Below, one piece after another: positions 41,313 to 44,438 of a stretch of DNA of 44,438 bases; within the stretch, counting starts at the first letter, position 1; every line of letters begins with the position of its first letter. The stretch comes from an uncultured Coriobacteriaceae bacterium (GTDB lineage: Bacteria > Actinomycetota > Coriobacteriia > Coriobacteriales > Eggerthellaceae). Under the pieces are notes generated by a model that saw only the letters and a program-made list of their open reading frames with translations, was not told the DNA's origin and ran no database searches. The position numbers were made by a program, and so were the translations under genes. The stretch spans positions 1-44,438 of the forward strand of contig UQDJ01000011.1 in NCBI GenBank assembly GCA_900539675.1, written 5' to 3'.

Positions 41313-41504
41313 GCGCCGATCCTTTACTGATGGGGAGAAATGAGGGGATTGGTGCTTGGCACTCAATGCATCTATAACACCATGGGTTGCACAATAAGGC
41401 AACTGTTCACTATACGCTTTTTCTGCGCCCTATGGATTAGGCAATATGTCAAAGAGTAGTATGAGTATCCGTGCGGAATGTCCCAAGAGCCCAAAGGATA
41501 CCGT

Positions 41505-42053
41505 GTGAGCCTCATAGAAATCATTGTTTTAGGCATAGCGCTTGCCATGGATGCGTTTGCCGTCACGATATCAAATTGTTTCGCCTATCAGGGCAACTCC
41601 CGATTGCGCAGTCTTGCACAGCCCATTGCATTCGGTCTGTTTCAGGGCTTGATGCCCTGTATTGGTTTTGCCCTGGGATCCCTGATCAGTGGGGCTATTT
41701 CCCATTATGCAGGCATCATTACTTTTCTTATTCTCGGATTTATTGGCGGCAAAATGATATGGGATGCCTTCCACGAGGACGAAGCAGAAACATCCACTAA
41801 AGCGCTGCCTTTGTCCGTATTGCTCTTTCAGGCAATTGCTACCAGCATCGATGCTCTCGCAGTAGGAGTAAGCTTTGCGGCACTTTCAGTAAATGTGGTT
41901 GCCGCATCGGGAACTATTGCTCTTACCACGCTTTTGGTATGTATCATTGCTCTTTTGATTGGTAGGCGCTTTGGCAGTGCGTTGGGCAACAAGGCAACCA
42001 TCATTGGTGGTGTGGTACTGATGGTGATCGGCTTAAAATCGCTTCTGTTTTAA
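41505..42053 (+). CDS. mntP: Manganese exporter MntP
   Basis: 182 residues, six membrane helices, two repeats. The conserved acidic pairs in ALAMDAFAVTISN (helix 1) and ATSIDALAVGVSF (helix 4) are the Mn(II) site of MntP. The best start is the GTG at 41505, six bases after AAAGGA, giving the usual length; an ATG nine codons upstream (41478) has no ribosome site. No yybP-ykoY manganese riboswitch is recognisable upstream. The 3' end overlaps the convergent birA by 21 bp. Confidence 0.9.
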   Translation: MSLIEIIVLGIALAMDAFAVTISNCFAYQGNSRLRSLAQPIAFGLFQGLMPCIGFALGSLISGAISHYAGIITFLILGFIGGKMIWDAFHEDEAETSTKALPLSVLLFQAIATSIDALAVGVSFAALSVNVVAASGTIALTTLLVCIIALLIGRRFGSALGNKATIIGGVVLMVIGLKSLLF

Positions 42054-43070
42054 AGCCGCTCTTTCAAAGCCACCTTCATGATTGCCTAGCTTGCTGGGTT
42101 GTTTGAACCAATCATCAAACGATGCCACGTGCACTTCGCCCGATGCAGCTTGATGAATAGTTCCCTGCGCATCACGTACCAGCAAATTACCATCGGCATT
42201 TACGCCCTCAATGTGTCCCTGAACAAACGCAGTCCCGTCAATAGTTTCCAGCGTAACCAGCCTGTCAACAAAAGCCATATGCTGACGAAATTCATCGAGG
42301 AAATCAGCAAAGCCTTTCGTGCACCAACGCAGGTAAGCGGCATGCACGTGCACGAGCAATGCCGCGAGCACGTGTTCCATCCTCGCACGCTGATCATTCG
42401 ATAACATGGGTGCACCCTGTTCGGAGGTGGCCACCTGCTCATCAAACAAGTACGACAACTGGTACTTTCCGGGCACCATCTTGCGCACCAAGGGATGAAA
42501 CGCATTGAGGCCAACACCTACACAGACGCCATCCGCCAATGCCTCAAGCGAAATGCCGGTGATTTTGCCGCCGTTATACAAGACATCATTGGGCCACTTC
42601 ACCAAAAGCTCCGACTGCAGGGCCTCATCAGGCACAAATTCAGCAACCGTACGACGAACCGCTACCGACATCACCAAGCTAAGCAGCGGAATATCAGAGA
42701 GTGGCACGGAAGGACGTAATAAAAATGAGGTATAGAGGCCGCCTACGGGGCTTGACCAATGACGGCCCTGCCTGCCGTAGCCTCCGTGCTGTTCCAACGC
42801 CGAAATACACAAGCCTTCCCCGTCACCTGCACGCAAATGTTCTTTTAGCATACGATTGGTTGAATCCACGCTGCCATAGGTCCGCAAGCGCCAAAACTGT
42901 GCAGCGGCCAACGACTTTTGCGCCACCAACATGCTCACATGTTCGGCGGACAGCATCGGCAAGCAAACCACCGGTGAGCTTTCCTGATCAGTATCCTGAT
43001 CAGTATCTACAGATTGATCTGAAAGATCTGAAAACCGAGTAGGTTTCTCCCGTGCGGGGTCGACTAGCAT
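42033..43070 (-). CDS. birA: Biotin-[acetyl-CoA-carboxylase] ligase BirA
   Basis: 345 residues, class I type without the N-terminal helix-turn-helix. Catalytic domain: DSTNRMLKEHL, the biotinyl-AMP loop GGYGRQGRHW (GRGRxGR in others; here Gly-Tyr-Gly-Arg-Gln-Gly-Arg), LYTSFLLRP, VKWPNDVLYNGGKITGISLE with the catalytic Lys, and GVGLN. A C-terminal SH3-like cap ends near residue 320. It attaches biotin to carboxylases. About 45 acidic residues precede the catalytic domain. ATG 43070 lies 7 bases after AAGG and overlaps the FolPK stop (a GTG at 43076 is in frame). Confidence 0.93.
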   Translation of the reverse strand: MLVDPAREKPTRFSDLSDQSVDTDQDTDQESSPVVCLPMLSAEHVSMLVAQKSLAAAQFWRLRTYGSVDSTNRMLKEHLRAGDGEGLCISALEQHGGYGRQGRHWSSPVGGLYTSFLLRPSVPLSDIPLLSLVMSVAVRRTVAEFVPDEALQSELLVKWPNDVLYNGGKITGISLEALADGVCVGVGLNAFHPLVRKMVPGKYQLSYLFDEQVATSEQGAPMLSNDQRARMEHVLAALLVHVHAAYLRWCTKGFADFLDEFRQHMAFVDRLVTLETIDGTAFVQGHIEGVNADGNLLVRDAQGTIHQAASGEVHVASFDDWFKQPSKLGNHEGGFERAALKQKRF

Positions 43071-44377
43071 TTCCACGCCTTACCAACCCTTACCGTTTCA
43101 AACGTTACTGGCGTGCCATTCGAAAGTACATGATTGGGAGCAAGTTCTAATAGCGGCTTCACTACGAAATCGCGCTCGCACAACAGGGGATGCGGCAAGG
43201 TGAGCACCTCGTTATCGGAAACGTAGCCCTGATAATCCAGGATATCCAAGTCGCAGGTACGAGGACCATTTTCGCGTTCCCGCACCCTACCCAAACTGGC
43301 TTCAATGGCCTGCAAGTAACGCAATAACTCTTGAGGGGGCAAGCCTGTTCGCAACAGCACCACCGCATTCACGAACGAATCCTGATCCTCGAAATAGGCT
43401 GGTTCGCTTTCGTAGTAGCTCGAAATATCAATTATCTGAGAATCGGGAAGCATGCACATATCAGAAATAGCCTGATTGAGCATGGCCTTCTTGCCTTCTA
43501 GCTCTTCGCCCTCATCAGCTACAAGCGGCATATTGCAGCCCAGGCCAACAAAAACATACGGGCGCATATTTTCTTCCAAAGATTTCACCATAAGCGGCAC
43601 ATTATGGGTGCGAATAACACACGCCCCCAGCTCACAGGCCATAAGGGCTTCTGCGGCAGAGGCATCATCACGTTGCTTGGGGTCATCAATCTTGTAAGCG
43701 TAGCCGATATAGCTTTTGCGCGATACTGCCACCATCAAGGGGTAGCCCAACCGAGCAAATACTTGGAAATTACGCATGAGCTCAATGGTCTGCTTGGCAG
43801 TCTTACCGAATCCAGGACCGGGATCTAAGCAAATGCGATCATGAGCGATACCCGCCGCTTCAAGCTCTTCGGCACGCGTTTTAAGGTAAGTTGCCACTTC
43901 GGTAACCACATCGTCATAGACAGGTTCATCCTGCATAGTACGGGGGTCATCTCCCCGCATATGCATAACCACCAAGCCGGCATCACAGTGCTTGGCAACT
44001 TCCACCATGGCAGGATCACGAAACCCTGTCACATCGTTGATGATACTGGCGCCCACCTCCACACAAGCTTGAGCAACCTCCGCATGGCGGGTGTCAATAC
44101 TGACGCATACATCTGCCTCAGACAATCGACGCACCACTTCCAATACACGCGAGAGCCCTTCTTCAACAGTTACAGGCGTGGCCCCCGGACGGGTAGATTC
44201 GCCGCCCACATCAACAATAACAGCGCCTTCATCAATCATCTTAAGACCAGCAGCTATTGCATCATCAGCGTTGGCATAGGAGCCCCCGTCAGAAAACGAG
44301 TCAGGTGTTACGTTTAAAACTCCCATGATGAAGGGAGTACGAGAATCGAATGAATATTTTCCGCAATGCCAAATCAT
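43064..44377 (-). CDS. folP: FolP-FolK fusion: dihydropteroate synthase + HPPK
   Basis: 437 residues. Domain 1 (about 1-270) is dihydropteroate synthase: IMGVLNVTPDSFSDGG (17-32), VDVGGESTRPGA (55-66), INDVTG, DPGPGFGKT (185-193), SRKS (219-222), IRTHNV. Domain 2 (about 273-437) is 6-hydroxymethyl-7,8-dihydropterin pyrophosphokinase: YVFVGLGCNM, GPRTCDLDIL (371-380, the paired metal Asp) and LTLPHPLLCERDFV. The two enzymes catalyse consecutive folate steps; domain order is the reverse of eukaryotic FolK-FolP fusions. AAGGAGATCGC precedes the ATG. Translation couples into birA. The sulfonamide target site looks normal. Confidence 0.95.
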   Translation of the reverse strand: MIWHCGKYSFDSRTPFIMGVLNVTPDSFSDGGSYANADDAIAAGLKMIDEGAVIVDVGGESTRPGATPVTVEEGLSRVLEVVRRLSEADVCVSIDTRHAEVAQACVEVGASIINDVTGFRDPAMVEVAKHCDAGLVVMHMRGDDPRTMQDEPVYDDVVTEVATYLKTRAEELEAAGIAHDRICLDPGPGFGKTAKQTIELMRNFQVFARLGYPLMVAVSRKSYIGYAYKIDDPKQRDDASAAEALMACELGACVIRTHNVPLMVKSLEENMRPYVFVGLGCNMPLVADEGEELEGKKAMLNQAISDMCMLPDSQIIDISSYYESEPAYFEDQDSFVNAVVLLRTGLPPQELLRYLQAIEASLGRVRERENGPRTCDLDILDYQGYVSDNEVLTLPHPLLCERDFVVKPLLELAPNHVLSNGTPVTFETVRVGKAWKC

Positions 44378-44411
44378 GCGATCTCCTTTCTTGTGCCCCT
44401 AGAGTAGCAAA

Positions 44412-44438
44412 ATGCCCCGGGAGAAAAACCCGGGGCAT
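44412..44438 (-). terminator. Terminator of the gene upstream of folP (at the window edge)
   Basis: ATGCCCCGGG (44412-44421) and CCCGGGGCAT (44429-44438) are perfect 10-base arms. On the minus strand TTT follows. It ends a transcript entering from beyond the window. Confidence 0.85.

Noticed and set aside
41403..41504. yybP-ykoY manganese riboswitch before mntP
   Set aside because: The leader is short and lacks the characteristic paired loops; not supported.

Overview
The window reads as a chromosomal segment of a Gram-positive actinobacterium of the class Coriobacteriia, most likely an Eggerthellaceae member; Cryptobacterium or a related small-genome genus is a guess, not a result. Pointers are: roughly balanced base composition, a fused TsaB-RimI-TsaD protein, a menaquinone methyltransferase, an anaerobe-type formate-tetrahydrofolate operon, an FldA/HadA-like CoA-transferase, and a PHP-family cyclic phosphate dihydrolase (PhnPP) of the kind described from Eggerthella lenta. 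No phage, transposon, CRISPR array or rRNA operon is visible.

Layout. 1-4183 (minus strand): start of tsf, rpsB, a class III CoA-transferase, yacP/rae1-like NYN RNase, rlmB and tRNA-Gln(UUG). 4415-17081 (minus): a complete carbon-phosphorus lyase locus transcribed as phnD2 | phnD1-phnC-phnE-phnE-phnG-phnH-phnI-phnJ-phnK-phnM-phnL-phnPP, with two similar promoter/operator regions in front of the two phnD genes and a strong terminator between them. 17330-20087: a TrmH-type RNA methyltransferase, an auxin-efflux-type carrier and a class I methyltransferase. 20625-22840: groS-groL under a perfect CIRCE element. 23149-25772: hypA-hypB and tatA-tatC in one tight operon. 26323-27678: an amidohydrolase-fold protein that has lost every expected metal ligand. 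27993-29304 (plus): menG and a flavin-reductase-like gene. 29493-32524: TsaB-RimI-TsaD fusion and tsaE. 32707-35854: fhs-fchA-folD. 36028-44377: coaX, a two-component system (plus), bioY, a MATE exporter, mntP (plus), birA and a FolP-FolK fusion.

How it fits together. The phn locus would import phosphonates (PhnCDE), attach them to ribose triphosphate (PhnGHI, with PhnL), remove pyrophosphate (PhnM), cleave the C-P bond (PhnJ, with PhnK) and, using PhnPP instead of PhnP plus PhnN, release ribose-5-phosphate and phosphate. Fhs, FchA and a FolD that lacks the cyclohydrolase lysine form a split one-carbon module. HypA/HypB imply a nickel hydrogenase elsewhere, and the adjoining Tat genes would export folded cofactor proteins. 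BioY and BirA imply biotin scavenging.

Most unusual points: the ligand-less amidohydrolase, the duplicated phnD promoter boxes, a four-cysteine insertion in PhnK, octapeptide repeats on PhnC, the FolD active-site loss, and short tandem repeats (15-22 bp units) lying at or just beyond the ends of several minus-strand genes.
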